Shown here: one piece after another, positions 1-7,843 of the stretch
Numbering within the stretch: the first letter of the stretch is position 1
Layout of the letters: every line of letters starts with the position of its first letter
Assembly: GCA_938040725.1 (NCBI GenBank)
Contig: CALHZX010000083.1
Location: forward strand, 1-42,197
Direction of reading: 5' to 3'
Source of the DNA: an uncultured Actinomyces sp.
Lineage (GTDB): Bacteria; Actinomycetota; Actinomycetes; Actinomycetales; Actinomycetaceae
Length of the DNA stretch: 42,197 bases
Notes under the pieces: model-generated
What the model was told of the DNA's origin: nothing
What the model saw: the letters and a program-made list of their open reading frames with translations, nothing else
The model's database searches: none
Position numbers and translations under genes: made by a program

Positions 1-63
1 TTCCCCCTGGGCCACCTCATCGTCTCAAACACCGACACCTGGGAAGAAAAACAAGACCACTAA
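1..63 (+). CDS. 3' end of an unidentified protein (partial)
   Basis: Frame 1 is open from the window edge to a TAA at 61-63 and gives a 20-residue C-terminus, FPLGHLIVSNTDTWEEKQDH. A hydrophobic stretch followed by a polar acidic/basic end is plausible for a real protein tail. A hairpin follows at 137-170, and the next gene converges on it. The fragment is too short to assign to a family, and it could be a chance open frame. Confidence 0.35.
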   Translation, partial: FPLGHLIVSNTDTWEEKQDH

Positions 64-136
64 AACACCGCGCGAATAAGGCCTCCCCCTCCCCCGCGTT
101 CACGGCACACCAAGCGTTCGATACGTGAGACAGCAA

Positions 137-170
137 AGCGGGGCACTCCGGCTTCCCGGCGCGCCCCGCT
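137..170. terminator. Hairpin between convergent genes
   Basis: Arms AGCGGGGC (137-144) and GCCCCGCT (163-170) pair perfectly, with further G/C pairing inside the loop. There is no T-tract. It lies between the end of the plus-strand fragment and the end of the DUF3040 gene, so it could serve both strands. Confidence 0.5.
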
Positions 171-194
171 CCCAACAGTCGTGGATCGACGACG

Positions 195-611
195 TCAGTC
201 GTCATCCTTGCGGTTATCCCAGCGTCGCTCCTGATCCTGAATGAAGGAATCCCAGCCGCCCCCCTTGCTCTTCTTCTCCGAGCGGGGCTCATCCGCACTG
301 CGCCCCTTGACCCCGGACCGCGAAAGCGCGTAAAGCACTCCAGCGACCGTCACGGCGAAACCGACGACCCCCAGGAGGATCGATACGACGGAGTACCCCA
401 GGGACACAGCAGCAACCAGCACAATCATGCCCAGGACAGCACCCGTCAGGCCAAGGGCAATACGGCGAGGAGCGCGAGGACCTTCAGCCGCCTTCGACGC
501 AGGCTCTTCGGAGACGGAATCGGACATCTGTGAGGCCAACGCCGGGTCTTCCTCGCGCAGAGACGCTTCCATCTGCTCGAGGATCTTCTTCTCATACTCG
601 GTGAGAGCCAT
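195..611 (-). CDS. DUF3040 family membrane protein
   Basis: The 138-residue protein opens with MALTEYEKKILEQMEASL, the N-terminal signature of the actinobacterial DUF3040 family (short helical N-terminus, then two membrane helices). The hydrophobic segments lie at roughly residues 52-72 and 76-95, followed by a polar Lys/Asp-rich tail ending in DNRKDDD. The start is supported by GAAAGGGG six bases upstream of the ATG. The family function is unknown; members usually sit near dinB and mraZ at the edge of the division/cell-wall cluster, and dinB is indeed directly upstream (68-base gap, same strand). The family call is firm; the role is not known. Confidence 0.85.
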   Translation of the reverse strand: MALTEYEKKILEQMEASLREEDPALASQMSDSVSEEPASKAAEGPRAPRRIALGLTGAVLGMIVLVAAVSLGYSVVSILLGVVGFAVTVAGVLYALSRSGVKGRSADEPRSEKKSKGGGWDSFIQDQERRWDNRKDDD

Positions 612-679
612 TGGGTGCCCCTTTCACATGGGTAGTACGAACAGCTTAGCGCGTCCGGTATGTCAGAGACGAACTGGCC

Positions 680-2026
680 TTACAGGAGGGTCCCCTGACG
701 CGGCTCGCTGCCGCCACCATCCGAGCCTTGCCCACCCCGGCCTCGTCGATCGGGCGGAGCCTGAGCGGGAGCCGCCTCGCCCATATCCGCCCCGAAGGAA
801 CGCCGGTCGGGCGTCTTCTTTCCGAGCAGCGTCGCAGGGGCGAGCGCACCCGCACCAAACTTCGTGCGGATCTGATCCATCGCACGCTCCGACGCGGCCG
901 GCCGCTCGTCCCGATCCAGGGTCACTGCCACCCCGCCGGAACGCGACTGCAAGCCCTCCACGCGCACGCCGAAGAGACGCACCCCGCCGATCGGCATGTC
1001 CTCGCGCGAAAAGAGTTCACGCGCAGCCCTCGCAATGTCTCGCCCCGTGTCCGTGGGCGCCACGAGGCTCACGCTGCGCGTGATCGTATGAAAGTCGGCG
1101 CCGCGCATCTTAATCCCGACAGTCCACCCGACAACCCCGCCTGCCCGCAGTCGACGCGCGCAATCGTGGGAGGCCGCCAGGATGAATTCCTCAATCTGGA
1201 CCCGCGAGCGCACATCCTCCTCGAAGGTGCGTTCCATGCCGACCGATTTTTCGGCACGCACAGGGCTCACGGTCCGCGGATCGATGCCCCACGAGAGATC
1301 GTGCAGGTGGTGGGCCGCGGCGACTCCGAGGAGTTTCGTCAGGCGGGCGATGGGTGCGTGGGCGAGGTCGCCAATCGTATCGATCCCCTCGCGATCGAGG
1401 ACCGCTGCGGTTCGACCACCCACACCCCACAGGGCCCCCACCGGCAGCCCGTGGAGGAAGTCGACCGTGGCCTGACGAGGGATGAGGAGAAGCCCATCGG
1501 GTTTGGCGTGCGAGGAAGCGATTTTTGCGACCGATTTCGTGGATGCGATGCCGACGGACGCGGGCAGGCCGACGCTCTCGCGGATCCTCGAGCGGATGAG
1601 GGTCGCGATCTTCAGGGGTGATCCGAGTCGGCGCCTCGCACCGGACACGTCCATGAACGCTTCGTCGATGGAGACCTGTTCGAGCGTGGGCGTGATCGTC
1701 GCGAGGATCCTCATGACCTCCTGAGAGTAGCGGTGATACAGGCCGTGACTGCCAGGAACGAACGCCGCGTGCGGACACAGGGCTCGGGCACGGGATGTCG
1801 GCATGCCGGCGCGCACACCCAAGGCTCGGGCCTCGTAGGTGGCGGACGTGACGACGCCGCGCCCCGAGGTCCCCCCAACGATGATGGGCCGCCCGAGGAG
1901 GCTCGGGTCCTCGCGCATTTCGACCTGGGCGAAGAATGAGTCCATGTCGACGTGGAGGATCGGAGTGCCCGAGTCGTCTGATCCCCAGTCGCGTTTCGCT
2001 CGCGCGTCCCTGGGAGCGTTTGACAT
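680..2026 (-). CDS. dinB: DNA polymerase IV (Y-family translesion polymerase)
   Basis: This is a 448-residue Y-family polymerase that copies past damaged bases. The palm carboxylates are visible in HVDMDSFF (Asp27) and VSIDEAFMD (Asp121-Glu122). Helix-hairpin-helix and little-finger regions follow to about residue 370. The last ~60 residues are Gly/Arg/Pro-rich low complexity and contain a copy of the repeated 13-mer at 735-747. An in-frame ATG exists six codons upstream (2044), but AGGAGG lies between the two ATGs, four bases before the one at 2026, so the shorter start is preferred. It lies upstream of and in line with the DUF3040 gene. No SOS box was found in its short upstream region. Confidence 0.95.
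   Translation of the reverse strand: MSNAPRDARAKRDWGSDDSGTPILHVDMDSFFAQVEMREDPSLLGRPIIVGGTSGRGVVTSATYEARALGVRAGMPTSRARALCPHAAFVPGSHGLYHRYSQEVMRILATITPTLEQVSIDEAFMDVSGARRRLGSPLKIATLIRSRIRESVGLPASVGIASTKSVAKIASSHAKPDGLLLIPRQATVDFLHGLPVGALWGVGGRTAAVLDREGIDTIGDLAHAPIARLTKLLGVAAAHHLHDLSWGIDPRTVSPVRAEKSVGMERTFEEDVRSRVQIEEFILAASHDCARRLRAGGVVGWTVGIKMRGADFHTITRSVSLVAPTDTGRDIARAARELFSREDMPIGGVRLFGVRVEGLQSRSGGVAVTLDRDERPAASERAMDQIRTKFGAGALAPATLLGKKTPDRRSFGADMGEAAPAQAPPDRRGRGGQGSDGGGSEPRQGTLL
735..747 (-). repeat. 13-mer GACGAGGCCGGGG, copy A
   Basis: Exact copy on the minus strand, inside the low-complexity 3' end of dinB, where it is read as part of DRRGRGGQG. See the finding on the dispersed 13-mer. 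Confidence 0.6.
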
Positions 2027-2060
2027 GTCACCTCCTGCGCCCATCGACGGTCTTCGTGGT

Positions 2061-2066
2061 TACAGT
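2061..2066 (+). promoter_or_regulatory. -10 element, leaderless promoter
   Basis: TACAGT fits the actinobacterial TANNNT -10 and ends seven bases before the ATG at 2074, so transcription should start at or next to the start codon. There is no Shine-Dalgarno sequence upstream. Confidence 0.5.
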
Positions 2067-2073
2067 GTCCACC

Positions 2074-2895
2074 ATGGCACGCTCATCTTCGTCACGCGAC
2101 ATCTCTTTCAACACGGATTTCGGCTCTGCGCATATCCGGTGGGATGGGCCGCGTGCGACGCTCTTCCTCGGCGAGGTCGAATCGTCCGCAGTTGACACGT
2201 CAGACCCCACCTACTTGGAGTTCGAGTACATGCAGCACATGGACGCTGTCGTGTCCTCGCTGTGGGGCGCTCAGGATCGTTTTCGCGCGCTACATGTGGG
2301 CGGTGCGGCGTGCGCGCTCGCCTGCGCATGGTTGTCGTCTCACACGCAGTCCCGCCATGTGGCCGTTGAGGTTGACCGTCTTTTGGCCGAGCAGGTGCGT
2401 GAGCACTTCCCGATCCCGAAGGCCCCGCAGGTCAAGATCCGCGTAGGCGATGGACGTGCGGTCCTCGACGGGACGCGCGAGGGGAGTTTCGACGTGATCG
2501 TGCGCGACGCGTTCGCCTCCGGGGTAACTCCGGATCACCTGCGTACGGTGGAGTGCGTGCAACGGGCACGCGCGACACTGACAGCCCGAGGCGTCTACCT
2601 CGTGAACTGCGCCCACGGCGGGGCAGCAAACGCTCGTCAGGACCTGGCCGCCCTGCGCGAAGTTTTCCCTTTCGTGGCGTCTATTCAGGATCCGAAGGTG
2701 GGACGAGGCGGGAGGCGCGGTAACGTCGTCGCCCTGGCCTGCGCGGATGGCGTCGTTGACGTCGATGAGATTGATCGTGCCCTGCGCACGCTGGCACTGC
2801 CCGCACGTATTACGCGGCCGCGGGACCTCGAGCGATGGGTGGCGGGAACGCCCGCTCTGAGGGATGCGCAGGTCGGTTATCCTCAGGCCGATTAA
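2074..2895 (+). CDS. Spermidine-synthase-like methyltransferase-fold protein
   Basis: The 273-residue product has the spermidine synthase (SpeE) fold pattern. YLEFEYMQHM at 48-57 resembles the family N-terminal segment. The nucleotide-binding motif is HVGGAAC (74-80), with acidic residues in VEVDRLL (Glu99, Asp101), GDGRAV (Asp126) and VRDAFASG (Asp145). It is probably not a true spermidine synthase: many actinobacteria carry such SpeE-like proteins of unknown substrate, and no polyamine gene is nearby. The ATG at 2074 is chosen because TACAGT lies seven bases upstream and there is no ribosome-binding site, suggesting a leaderless mRNA; a GTG at 2065 is an alternative. It is divergent from dinB. 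Confidence 0.85.
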   Translation: MARSSSSRDISFNTDFGSAHIRWDGPRATLFLGEVESSAVDTSDPTYLEFEYMQHMDAVVSSLWGAQDRFRALHVGGAACALACAWLSSHTQSRHVAVEVDRLLAEQVREHFPIPKAPQVKIRVGDGRAVLDGTREGSFDVIVRDAFASGVTPDHLRTVECVQRARATLTARGVYLVNCAHGGAANARQDLAALREVFPFVASIQDPKVGRGGRRGNVVALACADGVVDVDEIDRALRTLALPARITRPRDLERWVAGTPALRDAQVGYPQAD

Positions 2896-2967
2896 CGAGG
2901 CCGTGGCGCGCGGGCAGGAGCACCGCGCCCAGGAGTTGGGCTCGGCGCCGCCTCACGCACGGATCGT

Positions 2968-4044
2968 TCAGGCGCGGTGGCGCGGCGACGAGGGGCCGGG
3001 TCCCTGCCCCCTGCGGCGTGCCTCAACGCGGGCGAGGACATCCTCAACGGTGTCGGGCTTGGCTACTTCCTCGGCTTCTTCAGTACGCGGTGCCCGCTGA
3101 ACGGATTCGATTTCCTCGTCCTGGGCACGGGAGACCTGCGCGAGGTAGGCCTCGATCACGTCGCCAATGTCCTTCGGCGCTTTCTCTTCGCCGCTGGTCA
3201 TCGGAGGCTGCCCCATGCCAGGCAGCGGAATCGCGCCCGTTCCGCCGGTCCATGCATCAAAGTGCTCCTCAAGAGCGGACACGGTGTGCGAGATCTCCGG
3301 ATTGCCTTCGACGAGCTTCTCGATGCTCTCCTGATCCTGCGCAGCACCCTGTTCGAGGTCACCGACCGGCAACGAGAGGTCCGCGAACTTAGCGAATGAG
3401 GTCAACAGGGCAGAGGACGCGGCTGGGTAGCCGGTGTCCGCCATGTAGTACGGAACAGCTCCGAGCAGCGCGAGCCCGCCGATCCCCTGCTGCCCCATGC
3501 GAATCTGCACGAACGTGGACAGCGGCGAGGGGAACTGCATGTGATTCGAGATCACGCCGGATCCCGGGGGCAGCAGCGACTCGTCAGTCGCCTGCACGTG
3601 AACGGGCGTGGGACGCGTGTGCGGAACCCCCGAGGGGACACCGTGCAATGAAAAGGTAATTTCCACTCCTGCACGTTCGCAGATCTCCCGGATCGCGGCA
3701 GTAAACGACTCCCAGTGGGCGTCGGGCTCAGCCCCGTGCAGGACCAGGATCGGATTCCCCATGTCGTCTTCGACGAGGTCAAGGACGGTTTCGGGCATCA
3801 CCATGTCCGGGGAGGACACCCAGTTGTCGACGGTCACGATGGGCCGATGGGAGCGGTAGTCCATGAGGGAATCGGCATCGAACGTGGCGACCCGCTCGTT
3901 GTGCAAGGAACGCAGCAGCTGGCCAATCGCCATGCGTCCAGCCGCGCCGGCGTCAATCGCCCCATCGAAGTGGATGAGGAGAATTTTTGCCTTCGCACCC
4001 GCGGCGGGACCGTCGGCATACAGGTCGGTGGCCTTCATACTCAC
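2968..4044 (-). CDS. PAC2 family protein
   Basis: The 358-residue protein matches the PAC2 (proteasome-assembly-chaperone-like) family of actinobacteria. Characteristic stretches are the early ILLIHFDGAIDAG, the middle ILVLHGAEPDAHWESF and the GVPSGVPHTRPTPV segment followed by LLGAVPYYM. The C-terminal ~90 residues are charged and helical. The start is a GTG with AGGAGG four bases upstream; an ATG two codons later (4038) is equally spaced from a good signal. PAC2 proteins are widespread, but their biochemical role in bacteria is unsettled; proteasome genes are not in the window. It is divergent from the helicase at 4220, sharing a 175-base intergenic region. Confidence 0.9.
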   Translation of the reverse strand: MSMKATDLYADGPAAGAKAKILLIHFDGAIDAGAAGRMAIGQLLRSLHNERVATFDADSLMDYRSHRPIVTVDNWVSSPDMVMPETVLDLVEDDMGNPILVLHGAEPDAHWESFTAAIREICERAGVEITFSLHGVPSGVPHTRPTPVHVQATDESLLPPGSGVISNHMQFPSPLSTFVQIRMGQQGIGGLALLGAVPYYMADTGYPAASSALLTSFAKFADLSLPVGDLEQGAAQDQESIEKLVEGNPEISHTVSALEEHFDAWTGGTGAIPLPGMGQPPMTSGEEKAPKDIGDVIEAYLAQVSRAQDEEIESVQRAPRTEEAEEVAKPDTVEDVLARVEARRRGQGPGPSSPRHRA

Positions 4045-4219
4045 ATCTCCTCCTCATGCTCATGCTTCTGCCTCGTGTCTAACGTACCCGCGTCGCCCCC
4101 GCCTCGTCACGCGGGAACCGTTTTTGAGCTTGGGGCGAAGTCCGCACACGCCCGACGCACTGCAAGCGCCGAAAGCAAAAGTAGGGGACAATAGAGGGCC
4201 ACAGAATCGAGGAGGAGCC

Positions 4220-6493
4220 ATGGCCACGAACACTCATGATGAGTCGTCGACCGACCTTCCGTTGCCCGAACAGGATTTCGTCGACCGCGCCTACGAGCGC
4301 CTGGATGCACTGCGAGTCTCCTACCGCGAGCGCCAGGGGCGCGTCCACTCCACGCACGGCGTCGGTAACGCACAGGGATGGACTGAGCGCGAGGCCCTGT
4401 CCGCGCACCTGGGAGAGATGGCCGCCCGCCTCGAAGGCGTGGAAGAACGCCTCGTCTTTGGTCGCCTCGACATGGTGGATCGTTCTGTGCGCCACGTCGG
4501 CCGACTGTCGCTGTCACACGAAGACGGCACTCCCCTCCTCGTGGACTGGCGTGCTCCCGCTGCGCGTCCCTTTTATCAGGCCACGTCGGCTGAGCCGGAC
4601 GGAGTCGTTCGGCGCCGTCATATTTCGACGCGTGAGCGTCGAGTGACCGGCCTGGAGGATGAGCTGTTGGACGCGTCCCACGCGTCGGGGCTGGAGCTCC
4701 AGGGCGAGGGCGCGCTCATGCACGCCCTGAGCGAAGCTCGCGACGGTCGTATGGGCGACATCGTCGCCACCATTCAGTCCGAGCAGGACCGCATCATCCG
4801 CGCATCCGACAAGGGCCTCATGGTCGTCCAGGGTGGCCCGGGTACCGGCAAGACAGCGGTCGCGCTGCACCGTATCGCCTACCTTCTGTATGCCCACCGC
4901 GAGCGCCTCGAACGCTCGGGTGTCCTCCTCGTTGGGCCCTCACGTCTGTTCCTGCGTTATATCGAGCAGGTGCTCCCCTCCCTGGGTGAGACGGGCGTCG
5001 TGTCTGTGACTGTCGGTGACCTGGTGCCGGGCGTGCATGCTCGCGCCGAAGACGACGAGGCCGTGGCGCGGATCAAGGGGCTGCCGGCGTGGGCGAAGAT
5101 CGTCAAGGAGGCGGTGCGCTCGCTCGCGAAGCTGCCCGAGGGCGACCAGGTGCTACGCGTGTGGAACCGCGAGGTGACGCTGTTGCGCTCCGACGTGGAG
5201 ACGGCCAGGCGCCGAGCGAAGCGCTCTGGTCGTGCGCACAACGTGGCGCGCGAGTCTTTCGCGCGCGAGCTCATGGACGTGCTCGCCCTGCGTCTTGCGC
5301 GTGAGGCCGGGGATGCCGACACCGAGGGTGGCGTCGATCCGGAGGTAAAACGCTCGTGGCTCATCGAAATCCGCGATTCGGTGGATTGCAGGCGCGCAAT
5401 CAACACAGCGTGGATGCCGACGAGCGCTCAGACGCTGCTGCGTCGCCTCTACGCTCGCCCCGAGGTATTGGCGGCGGCGAACCGCAAGGCTGGTTCTCCC
5501 CTGCGTCCCGATGAGCTCGCCGCTCTCGTGCGGCCGCGCTCGGCGCCGTGGACGGTGTCAGACGTGCCGATCTTGGATGAGTGCGAGGAGCTCCTCGGCC
5601 CCATGCCGTCGTCTTCCTCCTCGTCGCGCGAGGCCGACGAGGGCGCGATTGAACGCGCTCGCGAGGCGATTGAAACCCAAAACCTGGGCGGCGGCATCGT
5701 GACCGCCCAGATGCTCGCCGAGCAGGTGGCCGGGCAGGACACCTGGACGCCACTGTCCGAGCGCGCCGCGAAAGACCGCACGTGGGCATACGGCCATATC
5801 GTGGTCGACGAAGCCCAGGAGCTCTCTCCGATGGCATGGCGCGCCCTGCTGCGCCGCTGTCCCTCCCGTTCGTTCACGATCGTCGGAGACCTCGACCAGC
5901 GCCGTGGCAACAAGCGTCCGCCCACGTGGAAGAAAGCTCTCGGCCCAGCAGCCCGCGCCCTGGCGGCCGAGTACGCCCTCACGGTCTCGTACCGCACGCC
6001 TGCGACCCTGACGACCCTCGCTGAAGGTGTCGTCGCCCGCGCCGGTGTTCCCGTTCTGTACCCGATGACCGCCGTACGCGACGTCGAGGGCTGCTACCGC
6101 GTCACCCACGTGGACGCGCCCGAGGACACCCCGGCCTCGCCGAAGGACAACAGCCCCCTGTGGCGCGCCGTCGCCCAAGCCCAGCGCGAGGCCGAGGAAC
6201 GCCTCGACCGCGAGGCGGGCACCTCCCGTGGCCGCATCGCCCTCATTGTCGGCAACGAGCGCGCCCGAGCGTGGGGAGCCGATGTCGCCGGCGAGACTGC
6301 GCTCTCCGAGCGTGTCTCCCTCCTGTCTGCCGTTGCCTCCAAGGGCCTCGAATTCGACTCTGTCGTCCTCGTCGAACCCGCCGAGATCATCAGCGACGGC
6401 GTCGGAGACCTCTTTGTGGCGCTCACGCGCGCCACCCACGACGTCCACGTCGTCCACAGCGCAGCTCTGCCCGCCGGCATGGAGGAATGGTAG
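4220..6493 (+). CDS. helD: HelD-like superfamily 1 ATPase (RNA polymerase recycling factor)
   Basis: The 757-residue UvrD/Rep-like ATPase matches HelD rather than UvrD. A long N-terminal coiled region (residues 15-80) precedes LLVDWRAPAARPFY, a segment typical of HelD. Walker A is GGPGTGKT (205-212), Walker B is VVDEAQE (Asp530-Glu531), and the C-terminal motif VALTRATHDVHVVH completes the helicase fold. HelD-type proteins bind RNA polymerase, release it from stalled complexes and in some species affect rifampicin tolerance. The ATG is preceded by GGAGGAG. An open frame continues upstream to 3863 but lies over the divergent PAC2 gene and is not used. Confidence 0.92.
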   Translation: MATNTHDESSTDLPLPEQDFVDRAYERLDALRVSYRERQGRVHSTHGVGNAQGWTEREALSAHLGEMAARLEGVEERLVFGRLDMVDRSVRHVGRLSLSHEDGTPLLVDWRAPAARPFYQATSAEPDGVVRRRHISTRERRVTGLEDELLDASHASGLELQGEGALMHALSEARDGRMGDIVATIQSEQDRIIRASDKGLMVVQGGPGTGKTAVALHRIAYLLYAHRERLERSGVLLVGPSRLFLRYIEQVLPSLGETGVVSVTVGDLVPGVHARAEDDEAVARIKGLPAWAKIVKEAVRSLAKLPEGDQVLRVWNREVTLLRSDVETARRRAKRSGRAHNVARESFARELMDVLALRLAREAGDADTEGGVDPEVKRSWLIEIRDSVDCRRAINTAWMPTSAQTLLRRLYARPEVLAAANRKAGSPLRPDELAALVRPRSAPWTVSDVPILDECEELLGPMPSSSSSSREADEGAIERAREAIETQNLGGGIVTAQMLAEQVAGQDTWTPLSERAAKDRTWAYGHIVVDEAQELSPMAWRALLRRCPSRSFTIVGDLDQRRGNKRPPTWKKALGPAARALAAEYALTVSYRTPATLTTLAEGVVARAGVPVLYPMTAVRDVEGCYRVTHVDAPEDTPASPKDNSPLWRAVAQAQREAEERLDREAGTSRGRIALIVGNERARAWGADVAGETALSERVSLLSAVASKGLEFDSVVLVEPAEIISDGVGDLFVALTRATHDVHVVHSAALPAGMEEW

Positions 6494-6552
6494 GAGCAAC
6501 CACACCCTGACACCGCGCGCCCCTTTCCGCTCCCGTCTGCCATGATGGGGGC

Positions 6553-7758
6553 ATGACACGCGCACTGCTCCTGGAAAACCCGCACGACGTCGCCGACGAT
6601 ATTTTCGCCAAGTTCGGCATTGAGGTAAGGCGCGTCAAGGGCGCCCTGTCCGAAGATGACCTGATCGAGGCTCTCGAGGGCGTGGACTACCTGGGTTTGC
6701 GTTCCAAGACCGAGGTCACCGAGCGCGTGCTGCGTGCACGCCCCGAACTCAAGGCCATCGGCGCCTTTTGCATCGGCACAAACCAAATCGACCTGGCCAC
6801 GGCGACAGAGATGGGCATCGCCGTCTTCAACGCCCCTTATTCCAACACTCGTTCCGTCGTCGAACTCGCAATCGGCGAGATCATTGACCTTTCGCGCCGC
6901 GTGACCGTGAAAAACTCGCGTCTGCACCGCGGCGTGTGGGACAAGAGCGCGGACGGGGCCCACGAGGTGCGCGGCCACACACTCGGTATCATCGGCTACG
7001 GGAACATCGGTACCCAGCTCTCCGTTCTCGCTGAGGCCATGGGCCTCAACGTCATCTTCTACGACGCCGCCGAGCGCCTCGCCCTGGGCAACGCGACGCA
7101 GATGCCCACCATGGAAGCCGTCCTACGCGAAGCCGACATTATTTCGGTGCACGTGGATGGCCAGGAGTCCAACACGAACCTCATCGGACACGTCGAGTTC
7201 GAACTTATGAAGCCCGGTGCCCTGTTCATCAACCTGTCACGCGGCCACGTCGTTAACGTCGACGCACTGCATGCCGCGCTCGTCTCAGGTCACCTGGGCG
7301 GCGCCGCCATCGACGTGTTCCCGCAGGAGCCTCGCGCCAACGGCGACCCTTTCACCTCTCCCCTGGCGACCCTCGACAACGTCATCCTCACGCCCCACAT
7401 CGGCGGCTCGACGGAGGAAGCCCAGTACGACATCGGCCGTTTCGTGGCCGCTAAGATCGGCGAATACCAGGTCAGCGGATCCACCGATATGAGCGTCAAC
7501 CTGCCGAACCTGACGATGAACGTCGGCAAACGCTCGCGCTACCGCGTGCGCCTCATCCACCGCAACGTCCCCGGCGTTATGGCGCGCGTCAACCAAATTT
7601 TCGCGTCCTCCGAAGCCAACGTCGACGCACAGATCCTGGCCACCCTCGACGAGGTCGGCTACGTGCTCACCGACATTTCGGCAGGCCTGGGACGCGAGGC
7701 ACTTGAGGAGCTGAGCCACCTGCCCGAGACCATCCGCTTGATCGCGACGCCGCTGTAA
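6553..7758 (+). CDS. serA: D-3-phosphoglycerate dehydrogenase
   Basis: The 401-residue enzyme oxidises 3-phosphoglycerate with NAD, the first step of serine synthesis. The length and layout match the E. coli-type SerA with one C-terminal ACT domain. Visible are GAFCIGTNQIDL near residue 75, the NAD-binding GIIGYGNIGTQ near 144-154, the catalytic Arg in NLSRGHVVN, Glu in FPQEP and His in TPHIGGSTEEAQ (~283). An ACT domain runs from about 330 to the end (VPGVMARVNQIFASSEANVDAQ), where serine feedback inhibition would act. It lies 60 bases after helD. CATGAT, six bases before the ATG, could be a -10 for a leaderless message, though GGGGG is also adjacent. Confidence 0.96.
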   Translation: MTRALLLENPHDVADDIFAKFGIEVRRVKGALSEDDLIEALEGVDYLGLRSKTEVTERVLRARPELKAIGAFCIGTNQIDLATATEMGIAVFNAPYSNTRSVVELAIGEIIDLSRRVTVKNSRLHRGVWDKSADGAHEVRGHTLGIIGYGNIGTQLSVLAEAMGLNVIFYDAAERLALGNATQMPTMEAVLREADIISVHVDGQESNTNLIGHVEFELMKPGALFINLSRGHVVNVDALHAALVSGHLGGAAIDVFPQEPRANGDPFTSPLATLDNVILTPHIGGSTEEAQYDIGRFVAAKIGEYQVSGSTDMSVNLPNLTMNVGKRSRYRVRLIHRNVPGVMARVNQIFASSEANVDAQILATLDEVGYVLTDISAGLGREALEELSHLPETIRLIATPL

Positions 7759-7806
7759 AACTGTCGCGTTCATCGCGTTTCCACCTGGTTAATGGGCAGC
7801 GTGGTT

Positions 7807-7827
7807 ACGGTATCGTAGGTATACCGT
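7807..7827. promoter_or_regulatory. Inverted repeat upstream of the acyl-CoA ligase gene
   Basis: ACGGTAT (7807-7813) and ATACCGT (7821-7827) form a perfect 7-bp inverted repeat with a 7-base spacer, ending just before the AAAGGAGG ribosome-binding site of the gene at 7844. The size and position fit a repressor operator, but no regulator can be named. Confidence 0.35.
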
Positions 7828-7843
7828 TCCCAAAGGAGGACAG

